Shown piece by piece: positions 34,980 through 43,517 of a DNA stretch of 44,155 nucleotides. A program made the translations under genes and the position numbers. This DNA comes from Geminocystis sp. GBBB08. Lineage in GTDB: Bacteria > Cyanobacteriota > Cyanobacteriia > Cyanobacteriales > Cyanobacteriaceae. Numbering within the stretch: the first letter of the stretch is position 1; every line of letters starts with the position of its first letter. The notes below the pieces were generated by a model. It was given only the letters and a program-made list of their open reading frames with translations, searched no databases and had not been told where the DNA came from. The stretch is taken from contig NZ_VRZC01000009.1 of assembly GCF_016743215.1 (NCBI RefSeq), positions 1-44,155 of the forward strand. Reading direction: 5' to 3'.

Positions 34980-36194
34980 ATGTTTAAAAAAATATTCTCT
35001 TGGTTAACTATCATTATCTTTAGCTGTATTTTAGCCGCCTGTAATGATACCATCGACAGTGTACAAGCATTTAATACTGATTCAAAACCACCAATTCCTA
35101 ACGTTGAAAATATCGCCGAAGTTGCACCTCCTGCCTTAATTCAACAACTTAATCAAAATTTTGTGCAATCTCAACCACAGGTGAAAATTCTTACTCCCAA
35201 TAATGGGGAAGTCTTAAATACCAAAGATGTATCGGTAACTTTAGATGTGAAGGGATTAGATATATTTAAAGATGAAGAATTACAAATGGGTCCTCATTTA
35301 CACTTTTTTGTTGATGATCAACCCTATCAAGCTATTTATAGCATAGAAAAACCCATTATTTTATCGGATTTAACCCCCGGTACTCATACTATCAGAGTAT
35401 TTGCATCTCGGCCTTGGCATGAAAGTTTTAAAAATGAAGGTGCTTACGCTGAAACTACTTTTCATGTTTTTACCCCCACAGAAGATAATAACCCTTCCGA
35501 TACTCTACCTTTACTTACCTATAGTCGCCCTCAAGGAGTTTATGGTGCACAACCGATTATGTTAGATTTTTATTTAACTAATGCACCTCTTCATGTTGTG
35601 GCGAAAGAAAATCCTGATGACGAGATTTCTGATTGGCGTATTCGAGTTACTGTCAATGGTGAATCTTTTTTATTGGATACTTGGCAACCAATTTATTTAA
35701 CTGGTTTTAATAAAGGGCAAAACTGGGTTAAATTAGAATTTATAGATGAAAATGGCAATGTGATTAAGAATGCTTTTAATAGTACCGTAAGAGCCATCGA
35801 ATATGATCCTAACATTAAAGATACTTTAGCTAAATTAGTTACAGGTAAAATTAGTTTAAACAAAGCTAAAGCTATCACTATTCGTAACTATGTAACTGCC
35901 GAAGAAGAAGTTATTACTCAAGAAGAAATTACCCCAGAGGAAGAAGTTAACGAAAATGTAGAAGAATCTTTACCAACTTTAAATAAGGAGGAAGAAAATC
36001 CGATAATTGAGGAAGAAGAAAAAGCTAAAAATATTGAAGAAAAAACTGCTAACGTTGAAACTAAAAAAGTAGAAATTAAACAAGAATTAAATATCGATAA
36101 AACTGATGAAGAAATTACCGCAGTTGAATCCTTAGAAAAAGATAATAGTTCTGAATCGACAGAAAAAAAATCTAATATAGAAGTTATTCAATAA
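34980..36194 (+). CDS. Lipoprotein with Ig-like domains and a charged C-terminal tail
   Basis: 404 aa from ATG 34980 (MFKKIF, hydrophobic run, lipobox ILAAC); ATG 34941 would add 13 residues. The middle has repeated beta-rich segments: VKILTPNNGEVLNTKDVSVT, QMGPHLHFFVDDQPYQAIYS and LTPGTHTIRVFASRPWHES. The last ~110 residues are low-complexity Glu/Lys with many EEE runs. It is probably an outer- or inner-membrane-anchored periplasmic protein conserved in cyanobacteria. The function is unknown. Confidence 0.75.
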   Translation: MFKKIFSWLTIIIFSCILAACNDTIDSVQAFNTDSKPPIPNVENIAEVAPPALIQQLNQNFVQSQPQVKILTPNNGEVLNTKDVSVTLDVKGLDIFKDEELQMGPHLHFFVDDQPYQAIYSIEKPIILSDLTPGTHTIRVFASRPWHESFKNEGAYAETTFHVFTPTEDNNPSDTLPLLTYSRPQGVYGAQPIMLDFYLTNAPLHVVAKENPDDEISDWRIRVTVNGESFLLDTWQPIYLTGFNKGQNWVKLEFIDENGNVIKNAFNSTVRAIEYDPNIKDTLAKLVTGKISLNKAKAITIRNYVTAEEEVITQEEITPEEEVNENVEESLPTLNKEEENPIIEEEEKAKNIEEKTANVETKKVEIKQELNIDKTDEEITAVESLEKDNSSESTEKKSNIEVIQ

Positions 36195-36395
36195 ACTAGA
36201 AATTTTTATCCTAAATCTAAGGTGGGCAATACCAATAATTTTTACTCTTTGATGATTAGTAATAGGTTTAAAAATTAAGCTATAGGAGTTATGAGAATAT
36301 AAACAGCCTATTCGCCAACTGAATAAAGAATCTTTGGAATGAATCAATCATTATCTCATCTGATTATCTGAACAGCTAAACATACAAGCATTTTA

Positions 36396-36432
36396 ACAGT
36401 TTCGTTATAATTAAATACTGTGAGTATAGAGG
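36396..36432 (+). promoter_or_regulatory. Putative znuA promoter and ribosome-binding site
   Basis: A consensus -10 box, TATAAT (36406-36411), lies inside an inverted repeat ACAGT (36396-36400) and ACTGT (36417-36421). GAGG (36429-36432) precedes the ATG at 36439. The dyad over the -10 box is a candidate operator; it does not match a Zur box well. Confidence 0.45.
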
Positions 36433-36438
36433 CTTTTT

Positions 36439-37401
36439 ATGAAAATTTTTAACCTTAAATTAATTAACTTATTACTAATTTTTATTTTATTTAACTTAGC
36501 AGGATGTAACCAAGAAAATCAAAAAACAAAATCATACTTAGATAATACAAAAATTGAAGAAACTGTATCTAATTTTAGGGAAAATAAACTAAATTTGACG
36601 GTAAGCATTTTACCTCAAAAATATTTTGTTGAAAAAATTGGCGGAGAATTAGTAGCTGTAAATGTAATGGTTGAACCGGGTATGTCAGCCGAAACTTACG
36701 AACCATTACCGCAACAATTAGCTAATTTAAGTAAATCATCAGCTTATATTAGTATTGGTGTGCCTTTTGAAGAAGTATGGTTAGAAAAAATTAAATCTGC
36801 TAATGCACAAATTCCTATTATTAATTCTGGGAAAGATATTGACAAAATAACCATGATCGGACATAATCATCAGGATCATGAAGATGAAAAAACAGAAAGA
36901 AAAGAAGGAATAGAAAGCCTTGATCCTCATATTTGGTTATCCCCTAAATTGGCTAAAATTCAAGCTGAAAATATTTATCAAGAATTAGTAAAACTTGATC
37001 CTAAAAATAAAGCTATATATAAACAAAATTTAACTAATTTTCTTGCTGAAATTGATGTATTGGATCAACAAATAACCGAAAAGTTTGCTAATGTCAATAA
37101 ACGAAAATTCTTAATTTATCATGCAGCTTGGGGTTATTTTGCTAAAGATTATAACTTACAACAAATACCAATAGAATTTGAAGGGCAAGAGGCAACTTCT
37201 GCGGAATTAGCAAATCTGATTAAACAAGCTAAAAGTGATAATATTACCGTTATTTTTGCTCAACCTCAATTCAGTAAAAAAACCGTTGATACTCTGGCAA
37301 AAGAAATTAATGCTCAAGTTGTTTTATTAGATGATTTAGCAGAAAATTGGGCAGAAAATCTCTTACAAGTTGCTGATAAATTAGCTCAATCGATGAAGTA
37401 A
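36439..37401 (+). CDS. znuA: Zinc-type ABC transporter substrate-binding lipoprotein
   Basis: 320 aa cluster A-I binding protein. The lipobox is LAGC at about residue 23. A short His/acid-rich loop (GHNHQDHEDEKTERK) favours zinc over manganese. Metal ligands: the first position is Glu in AETYEPLPQQ where many homologues have His; then DPHIWLSP and IYHAAWGYF (His), and LLDDLAENW (Asp). It feeds the ATPase encoded next. The permease gene is absent (see findings). Confidence 0.9.
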   Translation: MKIFNLKLINLLLIFILFNLAGCNQENQKTKSYLDNTKIEETVSNFRENKLNLTVSILPQKYFVEKIGGELVAVNVMVEPGMSAETYEPLPQQLANLSKSSAYISIGVPFEEVWLEKIKSANAQIPIINSGKDIDKITMIGHNHQDHEDEKTERKEGIESLDPHIWLSPKLAKIQAENIYQELVKLDPKNKAIYKQNLTNFLAEIDVLDQQITEKFANVNKRKFLIYHAAWGYFAKDYNLQQIPIEFEGQEATSAELANLIKQAKSDNITVIFAQPQFSKKTVDTLAKEINAQVVLLDDLAENWAENLLQVADKLAQSMK

Positions 37402-37417
37402 AAAGACAGAATAATTT

Positions 37418-38191
37418 ATGAATGATATTTTAGGAAAAAATCAGATAATGAATGCAGTAATTAAGTTATCTAATATTTATGTTAATTATGGTAAAAAGAA
37501 TGTTTTAGAGAATATAAATTTTCAAGTAAATGAATTAGATTTTATCGGGATAATTGGACCAAATGGTGCTGGAAAAAGTACTTTATTAAAAACTTTATTA
37601 GGCTTAATTTCTCCTCTATCTGGACAAATTTCTATCATGAATTATCCTGTTTCTCAAGGTAGAAAATATATCGGTTATGTGCCTCAAGTTTTAGAATTTG
37701 ATCAAGCGTTTCCTATTCTAGTAGAAGATGTTGTCAGAATGGGCAGACTCTCAAAAAAACATTTATTTAAACGTTATAACTCCAAAGATGAAGAAATTGT
37801 AACCCATTGTTTAGAACAAGTCGGTATGATAGAATTAAGGGGGAGATCTATTGGTGAATTATCAGGCGGAGAAAGACAGAGAGTATATATTGCCCGTGCA
37901 TTAGCCAGTCAACCGAGTATCTTACTATTAGATGAACCTACTGCCAATGTTGACTCAAAAATTCAAAAGAATATTTATGAATTACTAAAAGAGCTTAACG
38001 AGTATATAACAATTTTGTTAATTTCTCATGATTTAGGTGTTATTTCTACCTATGTCAAAACTATTGCTTGTTTAAATCGAACACTACACTATCACCAAGA
38101 CAAAATAATTACATCAACAATGATACAAGAAACTTATCAATGCCCCATTAATTTAATTGCCCATGGTATCCCCCATCGCATTTTACAATAA
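37418..38191 (+). CDS. znuC: Zinc/manganese ABC transporter ATP-binding subunit
   Basis: 257 aa. Walker A GPNGAGKST, Q-loop VPQVLEFDQAFP, signature LSGGERQR, Walker B ILLLDEPTAN and switch ISHDLG. It starts 16 bp after znuA; an internal ATG at 37448 (MNAVIKLSNIYV) is an equally good start. The DVVRMGR stretch is typical of the metal-uptake class. The cognate permease znuB, normally next, is missing here. Confidence 0.92.
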   Translation: MNDILGKNQIMNAVIKLSNIYVNYGKKNVLENINFQVNELDFIGIIGPNGAGKSTLLKTLLGLISPLSGQISIMNYPVSQGRKYIGYVPQVLEFDQAFPILVEDVVRMGRLSKKHLFKRYNSKDEEIVTHCLEQVGMIELRGRSIGELSGGERQRVYIARALASQPSILLLDEPTANVDSKIQKNIYELLKELNEYITILLISHDLGVISTYVKTIACLNRTLHYHQDKIITSTMIQETYQCPINLIAHGIPHRILQ

Positions 38192-38198
38192 CTTCGCA

Positions 38199-38243
38199 AA
38201 AAGCATCGCCTCTTTCAAGGGTGGAATGTATTACGATGCTTTT
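38199..38243. repeat. 10-bp perfect inverted repeat after znuC
   Basis: AAAAGCATCG (38199-38208) pairs with CGATGCTTTT (38234-38243) across a 25-nt loop. It could act as the znuC terminator or be a relic of the insertion element whose transposase fragment follows. An AGGGCTTCAGCCCT dyad also lies near 38307-38321. Confidence 0.55.
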
Positions 38244-38391
38244 GAGGGTGCAGTGAATATTATTCATTAGACTTCTGGTAAAAAGATTTTTAATTGATTC
38301 GTAGTAAGGGCTTCAGCCCTCGTTTCGCCAATTATGAGAGATGTCTATTAGTAGGAATAGTTGTTTTTTCAGTTATCTCATGCTAAGATAA

Positions 38392-38514
38392 TTGCCTCAG
38401 CTATGTCCTCATTGTGGGTTTGTGTGTGATCAAAATATTAATGCCGTTATCAATATTTTGAAAAAGGCTTTAAGTATTGTGGGGTACATAGGAATTTTTG
38501 TCTTTAGACGTTAA
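38392..38514 (+). pseudogene. C-terminal remnant of a TnpB/OrfB (IS200/IS605-type) protein
   Basis: This frame reads LCPHCGFVCDQNINAVINIL, then KKALSIVGYIG. That is the zinc-finger CxxC, D-x-N-INA-IN-IL and L-x-VG ending of TnpB proteins. Upstream there is a stop and no RuvC core, so only the tail survives. The 420-bp gap between znuC and the next start holds this, the inverted repeat, and nothing else recognised. Confidence 0.75.
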
Positions 38515-38611
38515 AGTGTCAACCCTTCCCTACCTATTATCTATTTATTGTATTGCCCATATCTCATACCTCATTATCCCCATTTTAAATCTTAACTTTT
38601 CTACTCGAACT

Positions 38612-39310
38612 ATGATGATAAAAAATAAATACTTGAGATGTTTAAATAATCGTCGATTATATTTATTTCTCTTAGGATTAACTTTGAGTGTTGGTGATCT
38701 AAAATTGATTTTAGCTACTTCTATTTTTGCTGGTACCTTGTTAGCTACTTATCAAGTAAAATATCTATCTTGGAAAAGTTATAATCAATATCTAATTCGG
38801 TTTTTTACTCCTCAAAATAAACCCTTAATTTTCTCTGTTACTAGTGCTGGAACTTTGGCGATCGCTAGTTATATCATTTTAAATATTTGGACAGAAATAG
38901 ATAATAAATGGTTAGCTTTAGGAATTATTTGGCAAACAGTATTTTTTACAGTCGGTGTCGGATTTATGAGTTATAAATTATGGAAAAAAAACACCATTAA
39001 AAATAAACAATATTCTCCTTCTTTTGCCGAGTTAATACATCAATTAAATGCTGATACTTCTTTACAACGTTTACATAGCATTAATCAAATCATGGAATTA
39101 TGGAGCAATAATCAACTAACTTTTTCTCAAATTAATGAAGTTACAGAATATTTTATCTTATTAAAAGATCTCGAAATTGAGCCAATTATAATTAATAAAC
39201 TAGATAAAAATTTGCAAAAAATATCTTCTAATTCTGTGCAACCCCTAAATCTTTCTCTAAAAGTTAATCAAAATATCATCAGAAAAAACTCTATCATCAT
39301 TAATAGTTAA
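38612..39310 (+). CDS. Conserved cyanobacterial membrane protein, unknown function
   Basis: 232 aa from ATG 38612 (MMIKNKYLRCLNNRRLY). The frame extends back to TTG 38498 through the TnpB remnant and is not used. Three or four hydrophobic segments (about 17-50, 72-90, 99-118) are followed by a soluble helical C-terminal half (LIHQLNADTSLQRLHSINQI, and on) that may be armadillo-like. There is no recognised enzyme motif. It does not resemble ZnuB. Confidence 0.65.
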   Translation: MMIKNKYLRCLNNRRLYLFLLGLTLSVGDLKLILATSIFAGTLLATYQVKYLSWKSYNQYLIRFFTPQNKPLIFSVTSAGTLAIASYIILNIWTEIDNKWLALGIIWQTVFFTVGVGFMSYKLWKKNTIKNKQYSPSFAELIHQLNADTSLQRLHSINQIMELWSNNQLTFSQINEVTEYFILLKDLEIEPIIINKLDKNLQKISSNSVQPLNLSLKVNQNIIRKNSIIINS

Positions 39311-39329
39311 TTAGGGGTGCGTCAAGAAG
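39311..39329. repeat. Dispersed TTAGGGGTGCGTCAAGAAG element, copy 3
   Basis: One mismatch from the copies at 17669 and 30894. It begins on the base after the stop of the membrane-protein gene. Confidence 0.7.
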
Positions 39330-39418
39330 TTGGTGAGGATATAGATATTCCCTTTTATCCTTCCTTAAAAGGTGGGAAGGGAATGAATGGCAACGATGCA
39401 CAGGGCAATGGCTAAATT

Positions 39419-39439
39419 TTCCTCATTCCTCATTCCTCA
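39419..39439. repeat. Heptad repeat, 3 x TTCCTCA
   Basis: Three TTCCTCA units span the 3' end of the zinc-ribbon gene and encode its last residues (RMRNEE) and stop. A related AATGAAT pair is at 41933-41946. Confidence 0.8.
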
Positions 39440-39836
39440 TTCTAAATTCCTCTCCTTGATCTAAAATTTGACTAGAAATATCTATCGCCGTGACTTCAAT
39501 AGTGCCTTCAGGGATTTCTCTGATAAACTTACCATGTTCTACTTTTAAAACTTCCCCACAATTCGGGCAACGGCAATCAGTATGATTAAACCCAGTAAAA
39601 GTATAATTACAAACTGGACAATTATCTTCTACTAAAATTCTTTTTAACCACCAACGAAACCCCCAAATTGCGATAATGGGAGTAATTAATAGTAAGGCAA
39701 TAAAGATTAAAAACCCATTTACAACCCATTGTAAACCGATTGTACCTAACAATAAACTAACAATTATAAATGTTAATAAACAACCTAAGCCTGAATTATT
39801 AAGATTAATTATTTTGGTTTGAAAATTAGATTTCAC
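39423..39836 (-). CDS. Membrane protein with a zinc ribbon
   Basis: 137 aa. Two adjacent hydrophobic helices (about 16-35 and 38-60) precede a zinc ribbon with CPVC and CPNC (VEDNCPVCNYTFTG, then CRCPNCGEVLKV). The C-terminal tail is short and acidic. Its last residues come from a heptad repeat, so the ancestral end was probably different. A cyanobacterial conserved type; the function is unknown. Confidence 0.75.
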   Translation of the reverse strand: MKSNFQTKIINLNNSGLGCLLTFIIVSLLLGTIGLQWVVNGFLIFIALLLITPIIAIWGFRWWLKRILVEDNCPVCNYTFTGFNHTDCRCPNCGEVLKVEHGKFIREIPEGTIEVTAIDISSQILDQGEEFRMRNEE

Positions 39837-39977
39837 CTAGTTATATTTCCTCATAAATTTTATCTTTACTTTAACATTTTGATTTCTTTTTATTAAGTTT
39901 TTATTTTAATCGTTTAAATTAGTTTGATGGAAAATAAAAGATTGATTTACTAAACAATTAGCTTACAAAATTTTACT

Positions 39978-40934
39978 TTAATTTAATCTTACCCTAGGAT
40001 CAAGCCATGAATAGGTTAAATCTGCTATAAGATTAAAGATAACTATTAAAATGCCATAAATCATTGCGATCGCCATAACTACTGGAGTATCACTACGATA
40101 AATAGATTCTATTAATAAAGCACCAATACCAGGAATGCGAAAAATTTGTTCTGTTACCAACGCCCCAGTAAATATACTAGGAATATCAAGAGCAACAAGA
40201 GTGATAACAGGAATTAAAGCATTGCGTAAAACATGATTTATTACTACTTGATAACTATTTAAACCTTTACTGTAAGCCGTGCGCACATAATCATTACTTA
40301 ATTCTTCCATCACTGATGATCTCATAAATCTCATTAATACTGCAGTTTGATATAGACTTAATACTATGATGGGCATTAGTGACTGTTTAATTTGTTGTAA
40401 GAAAGTTTGCCAATTAGTAACAATTAAATTACTATCAAAAATAAAAGGAAGCCATTTCAGTTGTACACTAAAAATAATTATCAATAATAATCCAGTAAAA
40501 AAAGGCGGAATTGAATAACCAAAAAAAGCGATCGCCGTAATGATATTATCAAGTAAAGAATAACGTTTAACAGCAGAAATTAAACCCATAGGAATCGCCA
40601 AAAAAATACTAATTATATAGGCAATACCTACAATCATTAAAGTCTGAGGAAGACGTTGTAAAATTAAATCTAAAACAGGGCTTCTGCTAGTAAAAGAATA
40701 ACCTAAATCTCCTCGAAAAAAAGCAAAAAGCCACTTAAAATAACGAAGATAAATAGGTTGATTTAACCCCAAGGATTTTCTGATATTTTCTCTTACTTCT
40801 GCCGTTATATTAGGATTAGACGCAAACTCACTTAAAGGATCACCGGGTGCTAATGCTAAGATTAAAAAAATTACCACACTAATAGCCAGTAAAGTCGGTA
40901 AAGAAATTAAGATTCTTTTAACTAAATAATTCAT
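39978..40934 (-). CDS. ABC transporter permease, dipeptide/oligopeptide (DppB) type
   Basis: 318 aa with about six membrane segments. N-terminal MNYLVKRILISLPTLLAISV and LALAPGDPL are characteristic, as is the DppB/OppB motif LRNALIPVITLVALDIPS, with TEQIFRIPGIGALLIES near the end. In cyanobacteria such genes often stand alone; no binding protein or ATPase is nearby. The substrate could be peptides or nickel. Confidence 0.9.
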   Translation of the reverse strand: MNYLVKRILISLPTLLAISVVIFLILALAPGDPLSEFASNPNITAEVRENIRKSLGLNQPIYLRYFKWLFAFFRGDLGYSFTSRSPVLDLILQRLPQTLMIVGIAYIISIFLAIPMGLISAVKRYSLLDNIITAIAFFGYSIPPFFTGLLLIIIFSVQLKWLPFIFDSNLIVTNWQTFLQQIKQSLMPIIVLSLYQTAVLMRFMRSSVMEELSNDYVRTAYSKGLNSYQVVINHVLRNALIPVITLVALDIPSIFTGALVTEQIFRIPGIGALLIESIYRSDTPVVMAIAMIYGILIVIFNLIADLTYSWLDPRVRLN

Positions 40935-41058
40935 TCTTTCATGCTCAGTTTGATCTAAAATTATTGATTAATAAAAATAATGATTAATTGCAGACAAAAT
41001 GCCTATTCCACAGCTATTAATTATTTCACTATTTACCCATCACTATTCTGTAATAATT

Positions 41059-41199
41059 TTATTTATGTTTTCTACATTTTTCCGAACAGTATTTAACTTC
41101 ATCCCAACATTTAGACCATTTTTTACGCCATGTAAAAGATAAATTACAAACAGAACAAATTTTGGTAGGAAAGTCAGCTTTTTTTCTTTGTTTTGGCAT
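41059..41199 (-). CDS. DUF2256 small zinc-finger protein
   Basis: 46 aa: begins MPKQRKKADFPTK, then CSVC, then FTWRKKWSKCWDEV and CSEKC. This is the conserved DUF2256 wording, and the four cysteine positions suggest a zinc site. The frame was found by reading the strand directly because the product is short; a longer overlapping frame (41043-41258) is a shadow. The function is unknown. It precedes dppB by 124 bp on the same strand. Confidence 0.88.
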   Translation of the reverse strand: MPKQRKKADFPTKICSVCNLSFTWRKKWSKCWDEVKYCSEKCRKHK

Positions 41200-41281
41200 A
41201 TAAAATTAATTAAAACTTGAGAAAATATAGTAATTTTTAAATGTAAAAGTGAGATCAACGTTTAATCGTAGTTTTAATTAT

Positions 41282-41932
41282 TTAATCAAAATTAAACCAG
41301 TTGTTTACCTCTTTCCACCCTAATCCTTGGCGCACTATAGAAGGTTTATTAGTAGAAAAATCGATAATAGTAGAAACATCAAAACCCGGATTAGTATAAT
41401 CGTCAATAATAATATCAACTTGTTTATCAAACTGATCAAATAAGCGGAATTTTTCCCAATTTTCAGAAGGAAATTCTCCAAATTCATCAATAATATGAGC
41501 AGAAGTCGAAATAATAGGATTTTCTAAAGATTGTAACAAAGCCTGACATACATTTTGATCAGGCACTCGAATCCCAGTAGTTTTACGTTTAGGAGACATT
41601 ACCAATTTAGGCACTAATTTAGTTGTCGGTAGCAAGAAAGTATAAGGACCAGGAATTAAGCGTTTCATGATACGATAAGCGATATCGTTAACAACGGCAT
41701 ATTCGGAAATATGAGATAAAGAAGAACAAAGAAAAGTCAATGGTTTATCATTAGATAAGCGTTTTAAAGCTCGAACTCTTTCTACGGCAGATTTTACATT
41801 CATATCACAACCAATAGCGTAAACTGTATCAGTGGGATAAAGCATAATAGCACCTTGTTTTAGAGCTTTGATAATTTTTTCAATATTACGAGGTTGTGGA
41901 TTATCGGCATTTAATTCGTATAATGTAGCCAT
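41282..41932 (-). CDS. YrdC/Sua5-family L-threonylcarbamoyladenylate synthase
   Basis: 216 aa. The conserved YPTDTVYAIGCD, KRLSNDKPLTFLCSSLS, PGPYTFLLP, TTGIRVPD and PIISTSAH stretches are all present. The family makes threonylcarbamoyl-AMP for t6A37 of tRNA. The sequence lacks the C-terminal Sua5 domain; YciO/YrdC paralogues are similar, so tRNA-modification activity is likely but not certain. Confidence 0.88.
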   Translation of the reverse strand: MATLYELNADNPQPRNIEKIIKALKQGAIMLYPTDTVYAIGCDMNVKSAVERVRALKRLSNDKPLTFLCSSLSHISEYAVVNDIAYRIMKRLIPGPYTFLLPTTKLVPKLVMSPKRKTTGIRVPDQNVCQALLQSLENPIISTSAHIIDEFGEFPSENWEKFRLFDQFDKQVDIIIDDYTNPGFDVSTIIDFSTNKPSIVRQGLGWKEVNNWFNFD

Positions 41933-42040
41933 AATGAATAATGAATAGTTAATAATTGTCGAATAGTTAATAATGAATAGGTTATAAGTATTAGGTAATA
42001 AGTATGGTTAATTTCTCATTACTAATTGATTTTATCGTAA

Positions 42041-43243
42041 ATGGAAAGAATAGCTTACTTACAGTGCACGACAGGTATTGCTGGTGACATGTTTTTAGGT
42101 GCATTAGTATCTGTTGGTGTGCCTTTAGAATATATCGAAAATGGTTTAAAAGGATTAAATTTAACCTCCGAATATCGATTAACACAAGAAAATGTTTTAA
42201 GACAAGGGCAAAGTGCCATTAAAATTGAGGTAAACTTAACCCACCACCATCCTCACCATCATCGCCATTTAGCTGAGATTGAAAACCTGATCAATAATGC
42301 TAATTTACCTGCCATAGTTAGAGAGAATAGTTTAGGGATTTTTCGATGTCTGGCGCAAGCAGAAGGAAAAGTACATGGTATTTCACCTCAAAAAGTTCAT
42401 TTTCATGAAGTTGGTGCCACAGATGCAATTGTCGATATTGTTGGCACTTGTTTAGGGTTAGATTATATAAAAATTCAAAAGTTATACTGTTCTCCTTTAC
42501 CCACAGGAGGAGGTATGGTTAAAGCTGCTCACGGTAAATTACCAGTACCAGTACCCGCCGTGTTAGAATTGTTGCAAACTAAGCAAATTCCTGTCTATAA
42601 TAATGGTATTGATCAAGAATTAGTAACTCCCACAGGAGCAGCGATCGCAACTACTTTAGTAACAAAATTTGGGCAACCTCCCTCAATGACATTAGAAAAA
42701 ATAGGGTTAGGTGCAGGTAATAAAGATTTAGTGATACCCAATATTTTGCGTTTGTGGTTAGGAAAGACAGAAACATCATCATCGGTGGAAGAAATAGCAT
42801 TATTAGAAACCCAGATAGACGACACAAATCCGCAAATTTTTGGTTATCTTTTCGAGAAATTATTAAAAATTGGTGCAAGGGATGTTTTTACCCAACCTGT
42901 GATGATGAAAAAAAATCGATTGGGAGTTTTATTAACAGTAATTTGTGACTTAGATAAAATAGATACTTGTGAAAGCATTATTTTTCGAGAAACTACTACC
43001 ATAGGTATTCGCCGTCAAATTCAACAACGCTCAGTTTTAGAGAGAGAAATTAACACAATTAACACAAAATATGGCGATGTTTTGGTAAAAATAGCCAAAA
43101 AAGACGGAAAAATTCTCAATATTCAACCAGAATATGAAGATTGTGCCAACCTTGCCCGTAAATATAATATTCCCTTAAGTTTAATTTCTTTAGAAGCCCA
43201 ACAATGTTATAAAAATCAAGAAATAGGAATTGATTATCAATAA
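42041..43243 (+). CDS. larC: Nickel-pincer cofactor biosynthesis protein LarC
   Basis: 400 aa. It starts MERIAYLQCTTGIAGDMFLG, the LarC opening, and has a His cluster (HHHPHHHRHL, about 66-76) that binds nickel, then FHEVGATDAIVDIVGT, AHGKLPVPVPAVLELL and GLGAGNKDL. The C-terminal half continues as a single ORF, without the frameshift split into LarC1/LarC2 seen in some bacteria. It inserts Ni into the pyridinium dithiocarboxylate cofactor. It is the second nickel-handling locus in the window. No larA/B/E nearby. Confidence 0.93.
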   Translation: MERIAYLQCTTGIAGDMFLGALVSVGVPLEYIENGLKGLNLTSEYRLTQENVLRQGQSAIKIEVNLTHHHPHHHRHLAEIENLINNANLPAIVRENSLGIFRCLAQAEGKVHGISPQKVHFHEVGATDAIVDIVGTCLGLDYIKIQKLYCSPLPTGGGMVKAAHGKLPVPVPAVLELLQTKQIPVYNNGIDQELVTPTGAAIATTLVTKFGQPPSMTLEKIGLGAGNKDLVIPNILRLWLGKTETSSSVEEIALLETQIDDTNPQIFGYLFEKLLKIGARDVFTQPVMMKKNRLGVLLTVICDLDKIDTCESIIFRETTTIGIRRQIQQRSVLEREINTINTKYGDVLVKIAKKDGKILNIQPEYEDCANLARKYNIPLSLISLEAQQCYKNQEIGIDYQ

Positions 43244-43459
43244 AATGAATAAAAAGCTAACACATAAAGTTAATTAAAATAAACTAGAAACTTTATTTGA
43301 TATGACTTTCAGTTTAATTTATTGAACATTCATTGATTTTTAGGTAGAAAATAAATGTCAAGGCGTTGAATATTCGTCATTCCTCATTCTCTACAAGATG
43401 AGGAGACTAGGAGATGAGAATAAATAAAGTATAATGAGATTAGGTTAAGTAGAGGAGTT

Positions 43460-43516
43460 GTGATTACGTTTAAAGTTATACGCTTATTATTGGTCTTAGG
43501 GGTCAAATTGATTTAA
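43460..43516 (+). CDS. Possible 18-aa leader peptide
   Basis: GTG-started frame reading MITFKVIRLLLVLGVKLI, with GAGGAG just upstream (spacing only 2-3 nt). The stop TAA ends 1 nt before the ATG of the next gene. It may only reflect chance. The rest of the 274-bp gap after larC holds nothing else. Confidence 0.2.
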   Translation: MITFKVIRLLLVLGVKLI

Positions 43517-43517
43517 T

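Noticed and set aside
36195-36438. Zur box upstream of znuA
   Set aside because: I could not find a convincing TGATAAT-N-ATTATCA-like palindrome; only a non-matching dyad over the -10 box.
38498-38611. TTG-started extension of the membrane protein at 38612
   Set aside because: It reads out of the TnpB remnant and lacks a ribosome-binding site; ATG 38612 is preferred.
41043-41258. 71-aa minus frame beginning MISLLHLK
   Set aside because: It overlaps the DUF2256 gene in another frame; DUF2256 has the conserved cysteines and clear family wording.
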